64,000 nucleotides of DNA from Pseudomonas fluorescens (GTDB taxonomy: Bacteria > Pseudomonadota > Gammaproteobacteria > Pseudomonadales > Pseudomonadaceae). The position numbers were made by a program, and so were the translations under genes. The stretch is from positions 1-64,000 of the forward strand of contig NZ_CABVHK010000016.1 in assembly GCF_902497785.1 (NCBI RefSeq), given 5' to 3'. This document shows, piece by piece, positions 17,113 to 25,538 of the stretch. Under the pieces are notes generated by a model. The model saw only the letters and a list, made by a program, of their open reading frames with translations. It ran no database searches and was not told the DNA's origin. How positions within the stretch are numbered: the first letter of the stretch is position 1; each line of letters opens with the position of its first letter.

Positions 17113-18627
17113 ATGGATACTCTTGGCTATTTGGGACAGGGCTTCGGCGTCGCGCTGAGCCCGTACAACCTGGTGACCGCGCTCTGCGGCACGCTGATCG
17201 GCACGGTCGTTGGCCTGTTGCCGGGCCTGGGCCCGATCAACGGCGTGGCGTTGCTGATCCCGATCGCATTCGCCCTCGGCCTGCCTCCGGAGTCAGCGCT
17301 GATCCTGCTGGCGGCGGTGTACCTGGGTTGCGAATACGGCGGCCGGATCAGCTCGATCCTGCTGAACATCCCGGGCGAAGCCTCCACGGTGATGACCACC
17401 CTCGACGGCTACCCGATGGCCCGCAAAGGTATGGCCGGTGTAGCGCTGTCGCTGTCGGCGTGGAGCTCGTTCATCGGCGCTTTCATTGCCACCTGCGGCA
17501 TGGTGCTGTTCGCCCCGCTGCTGGCGAAATGGGCGATTGCCTTCGGACCGGCGGAATATTTCGTACTGATGGTGTTCGCGATTGTCTGCCTGGGCGGCAT
17601 GGCCGGTGATCGTCCGCTGAAAACGTTTGTTGCGGCACTGATCGGCCTGTTTCTGTCGACTGTCGGGATTGATGCCAACAGCGGCGTATACCGGTTCACC
17701 GGGGACAACATTCATTTGACTGACGGTATTCAATTCGTCGTGCTGGTGTTGGGCCTGTTCTCCATCAGTGAAATCCTCCTGCTGCTGGAAAAAACTCACC
17801 ACGGTCAAGAAGCGGTAAAAGCCACCGGCCGGATGATGTTCAACTTCAAGGAAGCTTCGGCGGTATTCGTGGTGAATATCCGTTGTGGTGTGCTGGGTTT
17901 CATCATGGGCGTGTTGCCCGGTGCCGGCGCGACGCTTGCCAGCGCCGTGGCCTACATGACCGAGAAACGCATTGCCGGCGCCAAAGGTACCTTCGGCCAG
18001 GGCGACATGCGTGGCCTCGCGGCGCCGGAAACGGCCATCGGTGGCGCCGCGTGCGGTGCGTTGGTGCCGATGTTGACCCTCGGTGTTCCGGGTTCGGGCA
18101 CCACGGCGGTGATGATCGGCGCGCTGTCGCTGTACAACATCACCCCCGGCCCCCTGTTGTTCCAGCAACAACCGGACATCGTCTGGGGGCTGATCGCTTC
18201 GTTGTTCATCGCCAACATCATGCTGGTGATTCTCAACATCCCGATGATCCGCATCTTCACCCGCATCCTTGCTGTGCCGAATTGGGCGCTGGTGCCAGTG
18301 ATCGCGATCATCACCGGGATCGGCGTCTACGCGGTGCACGCCACCACCTTCGACCTGTTCCTGATGATCGGCATCGGTATCTTCGGTTACATCTTGCGCA
18401 AGCTCGACTTCCCGTTGTCGCCGGTGCTGCTCGGTTTCATCCTCGGTGGTTTGATGGAGCAGAACCTGCGTCGTGCGCTGTCGATTTCCAACGGTGCACT
18501 GGAAATCCTCTGGTCGAGCCCGATCACCTTCGGCGTCTGGGTATTGACTGCGATCATGCTGTTGATGCCGATCGTGCGGATCTGGCGCAAGCGTTCGGTC
18601 GCCCGTCGTGCGATTGCCGATGTCTGA
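17113..18627 (+). CDS. tctA: tripartite tricarboxylate transporter large membrane subunit
   Basis: A 504-residue polytopic permease of the TctA family, with about 12 membrane segments. Family motifs include GLLPGLGPINGVALLIPI near residue 35 and GVLPGAGATLASAVAYMTEK in the middle. It moves the tricarboxylate across the inner membrane with TctB, fed by TctC. Normal length. Confidence 0.94.
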   Translation: MDTLGYLGQGFGVALSPYNLVTALCGTLIGTVVGLLPGLGPINGVALLIPIAFALGLPPESALILLAAVYLGCEYGGRISSILLNIPGEASTVMTTLDGYPMARKGMAGVALSLSAWSSFIGAFIATCGMVLFAPLLAKWAIAFGPAEYFVLMVFAIVCLGGMAGDRPLKTFVAALIGLFLSTVGIDANSGVYRFTGDNIHLTDGIQFVVLVLGLFSISEILLLLEKTHHGQEAVKATGRMMFNFKEASAVFVVNIRCGVLGFIMGVLPGAGATLASAVAYMTEKRIAGAKGTFGQGDMRGLAAPETAIGGAACGALVPMLTLGVPGSGTTAVMIGALSLYNITPGPLLFQQQPDIVWGLIASLFIANIMLVILNIPMIRIFTRILAVPNWALVPVIAIITGIGVYAVHATTFDLFLMIGIGIFGYILRKLDFPLSPVLLGFILGGLMEQNLRRALSISNGALEILWSSPITFGVWVLTAIMLLMPIVRIWRKRSVARRAIADV

Positions 18628-19660
18628 TCGAACACCCTTCAGCGCCTGGTGGGGTACGCCGCTGGTCGGCGCGCTGGGCGGTTTTCTCGCCAGTCAGATC
18701 GGCTGGCCGTTGCCGTGGATGGTCGGCTCGTTGCTGGCGATCATCCTCGTGCGCTGCCTGACACCCTGGCAACTAGCGGAAATCCCTGGCGGGCGCAAAG
18801 TCGGCCAGTGGGTGGTCGGCATCGGCATTGGCCTGCACTTCACCCCGGTGGTGATGGAGCAAGTGCTGAGCCATTTTGGCCTGATCTTCTTCGGTGCACT
18901 GATCACCAGCCTGTCCGCCGTGGTGGGCGTCTGGTTGATGCGGCGCACCGGAGAGGATCGCGCCACGGCGTTTTTCTCGAGCATGCCGGGCGGCTCCGGT
19001 GAGATGGTCAACCTCGGCGCGCGTAATGGCGCGGTGCTCAGTCGCGTGGCGGCGGGGCAAAGTCTGCGGGTGTTGGTCGTGGTGCTGTGCGTGCCGGCGG
19101 CGTTCAAGTATTTGCTGGGTGACGGCGCACCGGTTTTTCATCCGTCCGCCGTCAGCTGGGGGTGGCTGGCAATTCTTTTCCCGGCAGGCGCTTTGGCAGC
19201 CTTGATTTGGGAACGTCTTCGCCAACCGAATCCATGGTTGTTCGGGCCGTTGCTGGTCACTGCAGCGGTGAGCATTGGTTGGGATCTGCACATCGGTTTG
19301 CCGGACGGCGGCAGTCAGATTGGCCAGTGGCTGATCGGCAGCGGCTTGGGGTGTCACTTCAATCGGCAGTTTTTCCGGCGGGCGCCTTCGTTCATGGGCC
19401 GGACCTTGATTGGCACGGTGTTGACGATGTTGATTGCCACAGCGGCGGCGCTGGGCTTGAGTGCGCTGACGCATCTGGATCTGCGTTCGCTGACGCTGGG
19501 CATGATGCCCGGCGGGATTGCGGAGATGAGCCTGACGGCGGAGACCCTGCAATTGTCGGTGCCGCTGGTGACGGCGATGCAGGTGATGCGTTTGTTGTTC
19601 GTGTTGTTTCTGGCGGAACCGTTGTTCAGGTATTGGAACCGGGTGCCCGAGCAGACCTGA
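18620..19660 (+). CDS. AbrB family membrane protein (putative transporter)
   Basis: A 346-residue polytopic protein of the Pfam AbrB family (formerly mis-called ammonia monooxygenase or transcriptional regulator). Two repeated halves each contain a PWxxG-type and an MPGG(S/I)xEM-type motif (SMPGGSGEMVNLG and MMPGGIAEMSL). The start overlaps tctA by 8 bases, so it is the last gene of the tct operon. Its substrate is unknown; the coupling suggests a link to carboxylate transport. Confidence 0.82.
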   Translation: MSDRTPFSAWWGTPLVGALGGFLASQIGWPLPWMVGSLLAIILVRCLTPWQLAEIPGGRKVGQWVVGIGIGLHFTPVVMEQVLSHFGLIFFGALITSLSAVVGVWLMRRTGEDRATAFFSSMPGGSGEMVNLGARNGAVLSRVAAGQSLRVLVVVLCVPAAFKYLLGDGAPVFHPSAVSWGWLAILFPAGALAALIWERLRQPNPWLFGPLLVTAAVSIGWDLHIGLPDGGSQIGQWLIGSGLGCHFNRQFFRRAPSFMGRTLIGTVLTMLIATAAALGLSALTHLDLRSLTLGMMPGGIAEMSLTAETLQLSVPLVTAMQVMRLLFVLFLAEPLFRYWNRVPEQT

Positions 19661-19670
19661 CACCCTCCAC

Positions 19671-19802
19671 TGTGGCGAGGGAGCTTGCTCCCGCTGGACT
19701 GCGAAGCAGCCCGATGCATGCAACACAGTTCTTACTGAAACACTGCATTCAGCGGGTTTACGACTGCTACGCAGCCGAGCGGGAGCAAGCTCCCTCGCCA
19801 CA
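19671..19802. repeat. REP doublet (family C) with a long spacer
   Basis: Inverted TGTGGCGAGGGAGCTTGCTC units separated by about 85 bases, between convergent abrB-family and ung genes. The spacer is longer than at 13079-13169. Confidence 0.88.
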
Positions 19803-19821
19803 TTAGCTCATCAAACTCGCA

Positions 19822-20514
19822 TCAAATCGGCGGCAACCGCCACTCGATCGGCGTTTCGCCATTCTGCTCCAGAAACTTGTTGGTCCGGCTGAAGTGCCCG
19901 CACCCGAGAAACCCGCGATACGCCGACAGCGGCGACGGATGCACCGACGTCAGCACCAGGTGCTTGGTCGCATCGATCAGCTTCTGCTTGCTCTGGGCAT
20001 GCGCGCCCCACAGCATGAACACCAGGTGCGGTTGCTCCCGGCTGACCACTTCAATAATCCGGTCGGTGAAAAACTGCCAGCCCTTGTCCTTGTGCGCATT
20101 GGCATTGGCGCGCTCGACTGTCATGGTGGTGTTGATCATCAAGACGCCCTGATCCGCCCAACTCTGCAAGCAGCCATGGCTCGGGATGTCGATGTTCAAA
20201 TCACGTTTCAACTCTTTATAGATGTTCACCAGCGACGGTGGCGCCGGCACGCCCGGTTGCACCGAGAAGCACAAGCCATGGGCCTGGCCCGGGCCGTGAT
20301 ACGGATCCTGACCGAGGATGACGACTTTGACCTTGTCCAGCGGCGTCGAGTTGAGTGCGTTGAAAATCATCGGTCCCGGCGGATAAATCTCTTTGCCCGC
20401 CGCGCGCTCCTGTTGCAGGAAATTGCGCAACTCTGCCATGTAAGGCTGGTCGAATTCTGCACGCAGTGCCTCCTTCCAGCTCGGTTCGAGTTTGATACGG
20501 TCGTCAGCAGTCAT
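19822..20514 (-). CDS. ung: uracil-DNA glycosylase
   Basis: A 230-residue family 1 UDG that removes uracil from DNA to start base-excision repair. The water-activating motif GQDPYHGPGQAHG carries D70, and the HPSPLSAYRGF loop carries the catalytic histidine. The start at 20514 gives MTADDRIKLEPSW; an upstream ATG at 20535 lacks support. Normal length. Confidence 0.95.
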   Translation of the reverse strand: MTADDRIKLEPSWKEALRAEFDQPYMAELRNFLQQERAAGKEIYPPGPMIFNALNSTPLDKVKVVILGQDPYHGPGQAHGLCFSVQPGVPAPPSLVNIYKELKRDLNIDIPSHGCLQSWADQGVLMINTTMTVERANANAHKDKGWQFFTDRIIEVVSREQPHLVFMLWGAHAQSKQKLIDATKHLVLTSVHPSPLSAYRGFLGCGHFSRTNKFLEQNGETPIEWRLPPI

Positions 20515-20646
20515 GGTTACATCCGGCAAAAACAATGGGGCGAACCCTAGGAAAGCCCATCGCGCTTGTCAATTGATCTGACGCAGAACCGGCACTTTCC
20601 TGCATTGCGATCATACTGAACGCTCAAATTCCCGATCGAGGTCACG

Positions 20647-21759
20647 ATGAATCTGCACTTCGAAGAACTCACCGGCACCGACGGCGCGCGCATCGGCGTT
20701 GCCAGCCTGGATGCCGAAAAGTCCCTCAACGCCCTCTCCCTGCCAATGATCAACGCCCTGCGCGATCAACTGGACGTGTGGGCCAGGGAACCGCAGATTG
20801 TCTGCGTGCTCCTGCGCGGCAACGGCGCCAAGGCCTTTTGCGCCGGCGGCGAAGTGCGCAGCCTGGTGGAAGCCTGCCGCGCGCATCCCGGTGAAGTGCC
20901 GCCCTTGGCCGCGCACTTCTTCGCGGCGGAATACCGGCTCGACTTCAACCTGCACACCTATCCGAAACCGCTGATCTGCTGGGGTCATGGTTACGTGCTC
21001 GGCGGCGGCATGGGCCTGTTGCAAGGCGCGAACATCCGCATTGTGACGCCGAGCAGCCGCCTGGCCATGCCGGAGATCAGTATCGGCCTGTACCCGGATG
21101 TCGGCGCCAGTTGGTTCCTGTCGCGCCTGCCCGGCAAGCTTGGTCTGTTCCTCGGACTGACGGGCGCGCACATGAACGGTCGCGATGCGATCGATCTGGA
21201 CCTGGCCGACCGCTTTCTGCTCGATGAGCAACAGGAAAAGCTGATCGAAGGCTTGCTGCAATTGAACTGGCAGGAACAGACGCCGATGCAGCTCAACAGT
21301 TTGCTCAAGGCCTTGCAGCAGGAAGCGCTTGCGCACATGCCCGAAGCCCAGTGGCTGCCGCGCCGCCAGCAAATTGATGAACTGCTGGATGTCAGTGATG
21401 TGCGGTGCGCCTGGAAAGCCATCAGCCAACAGCGTGAAAGCACCGACCTGGTACTCAGCCGTGCCGCGCGGACCCTGAGCGAAGGTTCGCCGCTAACGGC
21501 GCATCTGGTGTGGGAACAGATCGCCCGCGCCCGGCATATGTCGCTGGCTGAAGTTTTTCAGATGGAATACACCTTGAGCCTCAACTGCTGCCGTCATCCG
21601 GAGTTCAGCGAAGGCGTGCGTGCGCGATTGATCGACAAGGATCAGAAACCGCACTGGCATTGGCCCGACATCAATAACGTGCCGGATGCAGTGGTGGAGG
21701 CGCATTTTCACAAGGCTTGGGAGGGGCGGCATCCGTTGGCGGATCTTTCCCAATACTGA
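20647..21759 (+). CDS. enoyl-CoA hydratase/isomerase family protein (3-hydroxyisobutyryl-CoA hydrolase-like)
   Basis: A 370-residue crotonase-fold protein. The oxyanion-hole segment is GNGAKAFCAGGEVRSL, followed by GGGMGLLQGANIRIV and MPEISIGLYPDVGASWFLSRLPG, which resemble 3-hydroxyisobutyryl-CoA hydrolase of valine breakdown more than simple hydratases. The C-terminal FSEGVRARLIDKDQKPHW also fits HibCH, as does the length. Free-standing gene with its own promoter. Substrate not proven. Confidence 0.8.
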   Translation: MNLHFEELTGTDGARIGVASLDAEKSLNALSLPMINALRDQLDVWAREPQIVCVLLRGNGAKAFCAGGEVRSLVEACRAHPGEVPPLAAHFFAAEYRLDFNLHTYPKPLICWGHGYVLGGGMGLLQGANIRIVTPSSRLAMPEISIGLYPDVGASWFLSRLPGKLGLFLGLTGAHMNGRDAIDLDLADRFLLDEQQEKLIEGLLQLNWQEQTPMQLNSLLKALQQEALAHMPEAQWLPRRQQIDELLDVSDVRCAWKAISQQRESTDLVLSRAARTLSEGSPLTAHLVWEQIARARHMSLAEVFQMEYTLSLNCCRHPEFSEGVRARLIDKDQKPHWHWPDINNVPDAVVEAHFHKAWEGRHPLADLSQY

Positions 21760-21766
21760 ATGTAAA

Positions 21767-21855
21767 TGTGGGAGCGAGCCTGCTCGCGATGGAGGCGTAT
21801 CAGACGATATCCAAGTTGTCTGGTACGCCGCTTCGCGAGCAGGCTCGCTCCCACA
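21767..21855. repeat. REP doublet (family B, inverted pair)
   Basis: TGTGGGAGCGAGCCTGCTCG and its inverted partner between convergent genes. Family B is the most frequent REP in this window. Confidence 0.9.
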
Positions 21856-21875
21856 GGGATTGCGTTTAACTGAAA

Positions 21876-22331
21876 TTAACGGTGGCTGCCTCGGCCATCG
21901 TGGCCGCCGCGCCCCCCACGATTATCACGCCCGCTGTGGCCGCCGCGGTTGTTATCCCAATTGCCGCGGTTGCGTCCGTCCCAACCGCCCCGACGATTAC
22001 CGTCCCAACCCCGATTCTGATGCGCCCGATAATCGGCGCGCGGCGACGGCTGGTAATAACGCGGTGCCGGTTGATAAACCCGCGGCTGGTGGTAGTAGCG
22101 CGGAGTCGGCTGGTAATACCGGGCCGGCGGCGCGTAATAGCGACGCGGCGCAGTGTAATAACCGCCATTGGAGTAGTAAGCCCCGCCGCCGGAGTAGTAC
22201 GGCGCTGGGGAGGTGTAGACCTCGGAACTGTAGTAGCTGCCTCCTCCATCGGAATAGGGTACGCACGCACCAACAGACAATCCCACTACAGCTATCAGAA
22301 GAATTTGGCGGAGCTGTTTTCGACAGAGCAT
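21876..22331 (-). CDS. Tyr/Pro/Gly-rich lipoprotein
   Basis: A 151-residue predicted outer-membrane lipoprotein. The signal peptide ends in a lipobox LSVGAC with the lipidated cysteine at residue 23. The mature part has repeated RYY(x)P(x)P units (about 70-110) and a glycine/arginine/asparagine-rich tail (about 115-151). No enzymatic domain is visible. The start at 22331 begins the lipoprotein signal; an upstream in-frame ATG at 22388 would put 19 polar residues in front. Function unknown. Confidence 0.72.
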   Translation of the reverse strand: MLCRKQLRQILLIAVVGLSVGACVPYSDGGGSYYSSEVYTSPAPYYSGGGAYYSNGGYYTAPRRYYAPPARYYQPTPRYYHQPRVYQPAPRYYQPSPRADYRAHQNRGWDGNRRGGWDGRNRGNWDNNRGGHSGRDNRGGRGGHDGRGSHR

Positions 22332-22523
22332 AGCGGCCTCCTGGACCGCGAGTGAGCCACACCAGCGACGCTGGTGAGCGACAGTCAATTATTCGGTGAC
22401 TGTCGAAAGATCAGACATCATTTTCGAAATCTGGTGCGGTCTGGCAACAAGTTGAAACATCTCGCCGATGAAAGGTTTTTCATAGTTCTCTGGTGGATCA
22501 CTGGCCGTGAACGCTGCATCTCA

Positions 22524-22537
22524 GTGCACCGGTGCAC
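22524..22537. promoter_or_regulatory. GTGCACCGGTGCAC palindrome (possible activator site)
   Basis: A perfect 14-base palindrome about 80 bases upstream of the sigma-54-type promoter. The half-site GGTGCA is like that of NtrC, but NtrC sites normally have a spacer between half-sites and this one has none. The position fits an enhancer-binding protein. Confidence 0.35.
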
Positions 22538-22613
22538 CATCACAAAGCAGCGCAGCGGTCGCCATGCCAGGGCGTTGATCCCCAATCCCGCGTGCCAGAG
22601 CCCTGCGGCCAAC

Positions 22614-22631
22614 TTGGCACGTCTCTCGCTT
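22614..22631 (+). promoter_or_regulatory. sigma-54-type promoter of the guanidine operon
   Basis: TTGGCACG-TCTC-TCGCTT has the -24 GG (22616-22617) and -12 GC (22628-22629) with exactly ten bases between, as RpoN requires. It lies about 60 bases before the riboswitch aptamer, so transcripts would begin just upstream of the aptamer. Nitrogen-linked expression fits an operon that yields ammonia. Confidence 0.6.
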
Positions 22632-22688
22632 TAGCAAACCCGTGCAGGAGTCATCACAGGTTCGCGGCACCACAATTTGCAAATGGCT

Positions 22689-22785
22689 GACTAGGGTTCC
22701 GGCTCGCTTAGGCGAGTGGCTGGTCCGAGAGTTGGCGACCTCCAGTTGAGGTTACACGGCGGGACAAAAGCCCGGGAGACAAGCC
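22689..22785 (+). ncRNA. guanidine-I riboswitch (ykkC aptamer)
   Basis: The conserved ykkC elements occur in order: CTAGGGTTCCGG, GCTGGTCCGAGAG, a P2 hairpin ACCTC-CAGTT-GAGGT (22738-22752), then ACACGGCGGGACAAAAGC and CCCGGGAGAC. This class binds free guanidine and is an ON switch. A small CACCG-TTCG-CGGTG hairpin follows (22785-22798), then the first gene. The downstream ABC transporter and carboxylase genes are classic targets. Confidence 0.93.
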
Positions 22786-22842
22786 ACCGTTCGCGGTGCC
22801 GCGTTGACTCCTGCCCGCCCTTGATCAACTGGAGAACCACCC

Positions 22843-23910
22843 ATGCTCAAGCTTCGTTTACCCGCCCTCCTCGCCGCTGCGTTCGCAGCTTTCGTGAGCG
22901 TCTCGTCCCAGGCCGCACAAAAAGACCACTTCAGCGTCTGCTGGACTATCTATGCCGGCTGGATGCCTTGGGAATACGCAGGCAGCCAGGGCATCGTCGA
23001 CAAATGGGCGAAGAAGTACGGCATCAAGATTGATGTGGTGCAGCTCAACGATTACGTCGAGTCCATCAACCAGTACACCGCCGGCCAGTTCGACGGCTGC
23101 ACCATGACCAACATGGACGCGCTGACCATTCCGGCGGCCGGCGGCGTCGACAGCACCGCGCTGATCGTCAGCGACTTCTCCAACGGCAATGACGGCGTCG
23201 TGCTCAAGGGCGACGGCAAGAAAGTCACCGACCTCAAGGGCATGGACGTCAATCTGGTCGAGCTGTCGGTCTCCCACTACTTGCTGGCCCGGGCGCTGGA
23301 TTCCGTGGACCTGACCGAGAAAGACCTGAAAGTGGTCAACACCTCCGACGCCGATATCTCGGCCGCTTTCAATACCGATCAAGTCAACGCCGTCACCACC
23401 TGGAACCCGATGCTCTCGGACATCAAGGCCAAACCCGGCGTCACCGAAGTCTTCAACTCCAGCCAGATCCCCGGCGAAATCATGGACATGATGGTGGTCA
23501 ACAGCGCCACCCTCAAAGACAACCCGGCGCTGGGCAAAGCGCTGACCGGCGCCTGGTTCGAAGTGGTCGAGTTGATGAACGCGAAAAATGCCGCAAGCAA
23601 AGCCACGCTGGAACACATGGCCAAAGCTTCCGGCACAGATCTCGCGGGTTTCCAGGCGCAACTGGACACCACCAAATTGTTCGCCACGCCCAAAGAAGCG
23701 CTGGACTTCTCTACCAGCAAGCAACTGCCGGAAACCATGCGCAAAGTGGCCGAGTTTTCCTTCCAGCACGGCTTGCTCGGTGAAGGCGCCAAAGACACCA
23801 GTGCGGTCGGCATGGCTTTCGCCAACGGCGTGACCAGCGGCGACAAGGGCAATCTCAAACTGCGCTTCGACCCGACTTACGTGCAGTTGGCCGCCGACGC
23901 CAAGTTGTAA
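22843..23910 (+). CDS. ABC transporter substrate-binding protein of guanidine/urea carboxylase operon
   Basis: A 355-residue periplasmic protein with a signal peptide (about 1-25, ending SSQA). It has the NitT/TauT/SsuA-like fold and belongs to the type found beside urea or guanidine carboxylase genes. It begins FSVCWTIYAGWMPWEYAG after cleavage. It probably captures guanidine or a related compound and passes it to the following permease and ATPase. GGAG lies eight bases before the ATG and can pair with the riboswitch. Confidence 0.88.
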   Translation: MLKLRLPALLAAAFAAFVSVSSQAAQKDHFSVCWTIYAGWMPWEYAGSQGIVDKWAKKYGIKIDVVQLNDYVESINQYTAGQFDGCTMTNMDALTIPAAGGVDSTALIVSDFSNGNDGVVLKGDGKKVTDLKGMDVNLVELSVSHYLLARALDSVDLTEKDLKVVNTSDADISAAFNTDQVNAVTTWNPMLSDIKAKPGVTEVFNSSQIPGEIMDMMVVNSATLKDNPALGKALTGAWFEVVELMNAKNAASKATLEHMAKASGTDLAGFQAQLDTTKLFATPKEALDFSTSKQLPETMRKVAEFSFQHGLLGEGAKDTSAVGMAFANGVTSGDKGNLKLRFDPTYVQLAADAKL

Positions 23911-23925
23911 AAAGAGGACTTGGCC

Positions 23926-24741
23926 ATGCGCCTGATCAATCGCCACCCGGACCGCCCGAGTCGCCTGTTGCTGGTGATCCTGCCGTTCGCCCTGGTGCTG
24001 CTTGCCTACTTCATGGGCTCGGCCGAGCGACTGACGGAAAACCCCAACGACAAGCTGTTGCCGAGCGCCGTGCAGATGACCGACGCGGTGAAGCGCCTGG
24101 CATTCAGCGCTGACAGCCGCACCGGCGAGTACGTACTTTGGCAAGACACCGCGTCCAGCCTGCGGCGCCTGGCCATCGGCCTTGGCATCAGCGCGCTGGC
24201 CGGGCTGTGCCTGGGCATCGCTGCCGGAACGTTGCCGCTGTTTGGCGCGCCGTTGTCGCCACTGTTAACGGTGCTGTCGATGGTGCCGCCGCTGGCGATC
24301 CTGCCGATTTTGTTCATCGTCTTCGGGCTGGGCGAGTTGTCGAAAGTGATGCTGATCGTCATCGGCATCACCCCGTGCCTGGCGCGGGATCTGGAACAGC
24401 GTGCCCGGGAAATTCCCGTCGAGCTGCTGATCAAGGCCCAGACCCTCGGCGCATCGACCTGGACATTGATGCTGCGCGTGGTACTGCCGCAGTTGCTGCC
24501 GCGTCTGCTGATCTCGTTGCGGCTGATGCTCGGTTCGGCGTGGTTGTTCCTGATCGCCGCCGAGGCCATTGCGTCGACCGACGGCCTCGGCTACCGGATT
24601 TTCCTGGTGCGGCGTTACCTGGCGATGGACGTGATTCTGCCCTACGTGGTGTGGATCACCCTGCTCGCCTGGCTGATGGATTGGGGGTTGAAGCGTCTGA
24701 CACAGCGTGCTTTTCCCTGGTATGAAGGAGCCCGCGCATGA
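23926..24741 (+). CDS. ABC transporter permease (guanidine operon)
   Basis: A 271-residue inner-membrane permease of the NitT/TauT family with six hydrophobic segments. It carries the EAA-like loop ELLIKAQTLGASTWTLMLRVVLPQ, which docks to the ATPase. The ATG at 23926, eight bases after AGAGG, is preferred to a TTG at 23920. Its stop overlaps the ATPase start (ATGA). Confidence 0.9.
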   Translation: MRLINRHPDRPSRLLLVILPFALVLLAYFMGSAERLTENPNDKLLPSAVQMTDAVKRLAFSADSRTGEYVLWQDTASSLRRLAIGLGISALAGLCLGIAAGTLPLFGAPLSPLLTVLSMVPPLAILPILFIVFGLGELSKVMLIVIGITPCLARDLEQRAREIPVELLIKAQTLGASTWTLMLRVVLPQLLPRLLISLRLMLGSAWLFLIAAEAIASTDGLGYRIFLVRRYLAMDVILPYVVWITLLAWLMDWGLKRLTQRAFPWYEGARA

Positions 24742-25526
24742 GCTTCATCACGGTGAAAAACGTTTGGCAGCAATACGCCGATCAGGTGGTGCTCGAAGGT
24801 CTGAATCTGAACGTCAACGAGGGCGAGTTCTGCACCCTGGTCGGCGCATCGGGTTGCGGCAAATCGACCTTCCTGCGGCTGCTGCTCGGCCAGGAGCGCG
24901 CCAGTCGCGGTGAGATTCTGCTGGACGGCCAAGCGCTGGCCGGCGAACCGGATTCAAGCCGTGGCGTGGTGTTCCAGCGCTACTCGGTGTTCCCGCACCT
25001 GACCGTGCTGGACAACGTTGCCCTCGGCCTCGAACTGCCGCACTCGCCACTGCTCGGACGCTTGTTCGGCAGCGCCAAAAAAGACGCACGCGAACAGGCT
25101 TCGATATTGCTGCACAAAGTCGGCCTCGGTCACTCGCTGGACAAGTACCCGGCGCAGCTGTCCGGCGGCATGCAACAACGGTTGGCCATCGCCCAGGCGT
25201 TGATCATGAAACCTCGCGTGTTGCTGCTTGACGAACCGTTCGGCGCCCTCGATCCAGGCATCCGCAAAGACATGCACGCCCTGCTGCTGGAGCTGTGGCG
25301 CGAAACGCGACTGACGGTGTTCATGGTCACCCATGACCTGTCCGAAGGGTTCAGCCTCGGCACCCGATTGCTGGTGTTCGACAAGGTCCGCGTCGACCCG
25401 CACGCCCCCGGCGCCTATGGCGCACGCATCACCTACGACATCCCTTTGAACAGCGACCGCCGCGCCCATCGCGCCGCCGTCGATGCCTTGCCGACTGAGT
25501 TGGCGGGCACCCTTCGTATCGCTTAG
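24738..25526 (+). CDS. ABC transporter ATP-binding protein (guanidine operon)
   Basis: A 262-residue NitT/TauT-type ATPase. Walker A GASGCGKST (about 37-45), signature LSGGMQQRLAIAQAL, Walker B VLLLDEPFGALD and the switch histidine in VTHD are all present. It energises import through the two preceding gene products. Overlaps the permease by four bases. Confidence 0.93.
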   Translation: MSFITVKNVWQQYADQVVLEGLNLNVNEGEFCTLVGASGCGKSTFLRLLLGQERASRGEILLDGQALAGEPDSSRGVVFQRYSVFPHLTVLDNVALGLELPHSPLLGRLFGSAKKDAREQASILLHKVGLGHSLDKYPAQLSGGMQQRLAIAQALIMKPRVLLLDEPFGALDPGIRKDMHALLLELWRETRLTVFMVTHDLSEGFSLGTRLLVFDKVRVDPHAPGAYGARITYDIPLNSDRRAHRAAVDALPTELAGTLRIA

Positions 25527-25538
25527 AGGAACTGGAAA

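Noticed and set aside
17293..18339. Open frame opposite tctA
   Set aside because: Gln/His/Arg-rich composition typical of a shadow of a membrane protein gene.
18620..19660. AbrB family protein as a DNA-binding transcription regulator
   Set aside because: The protein is polytopic membrane; the name comes from an annotation confusion with the unrelated Bacillus AbrB.
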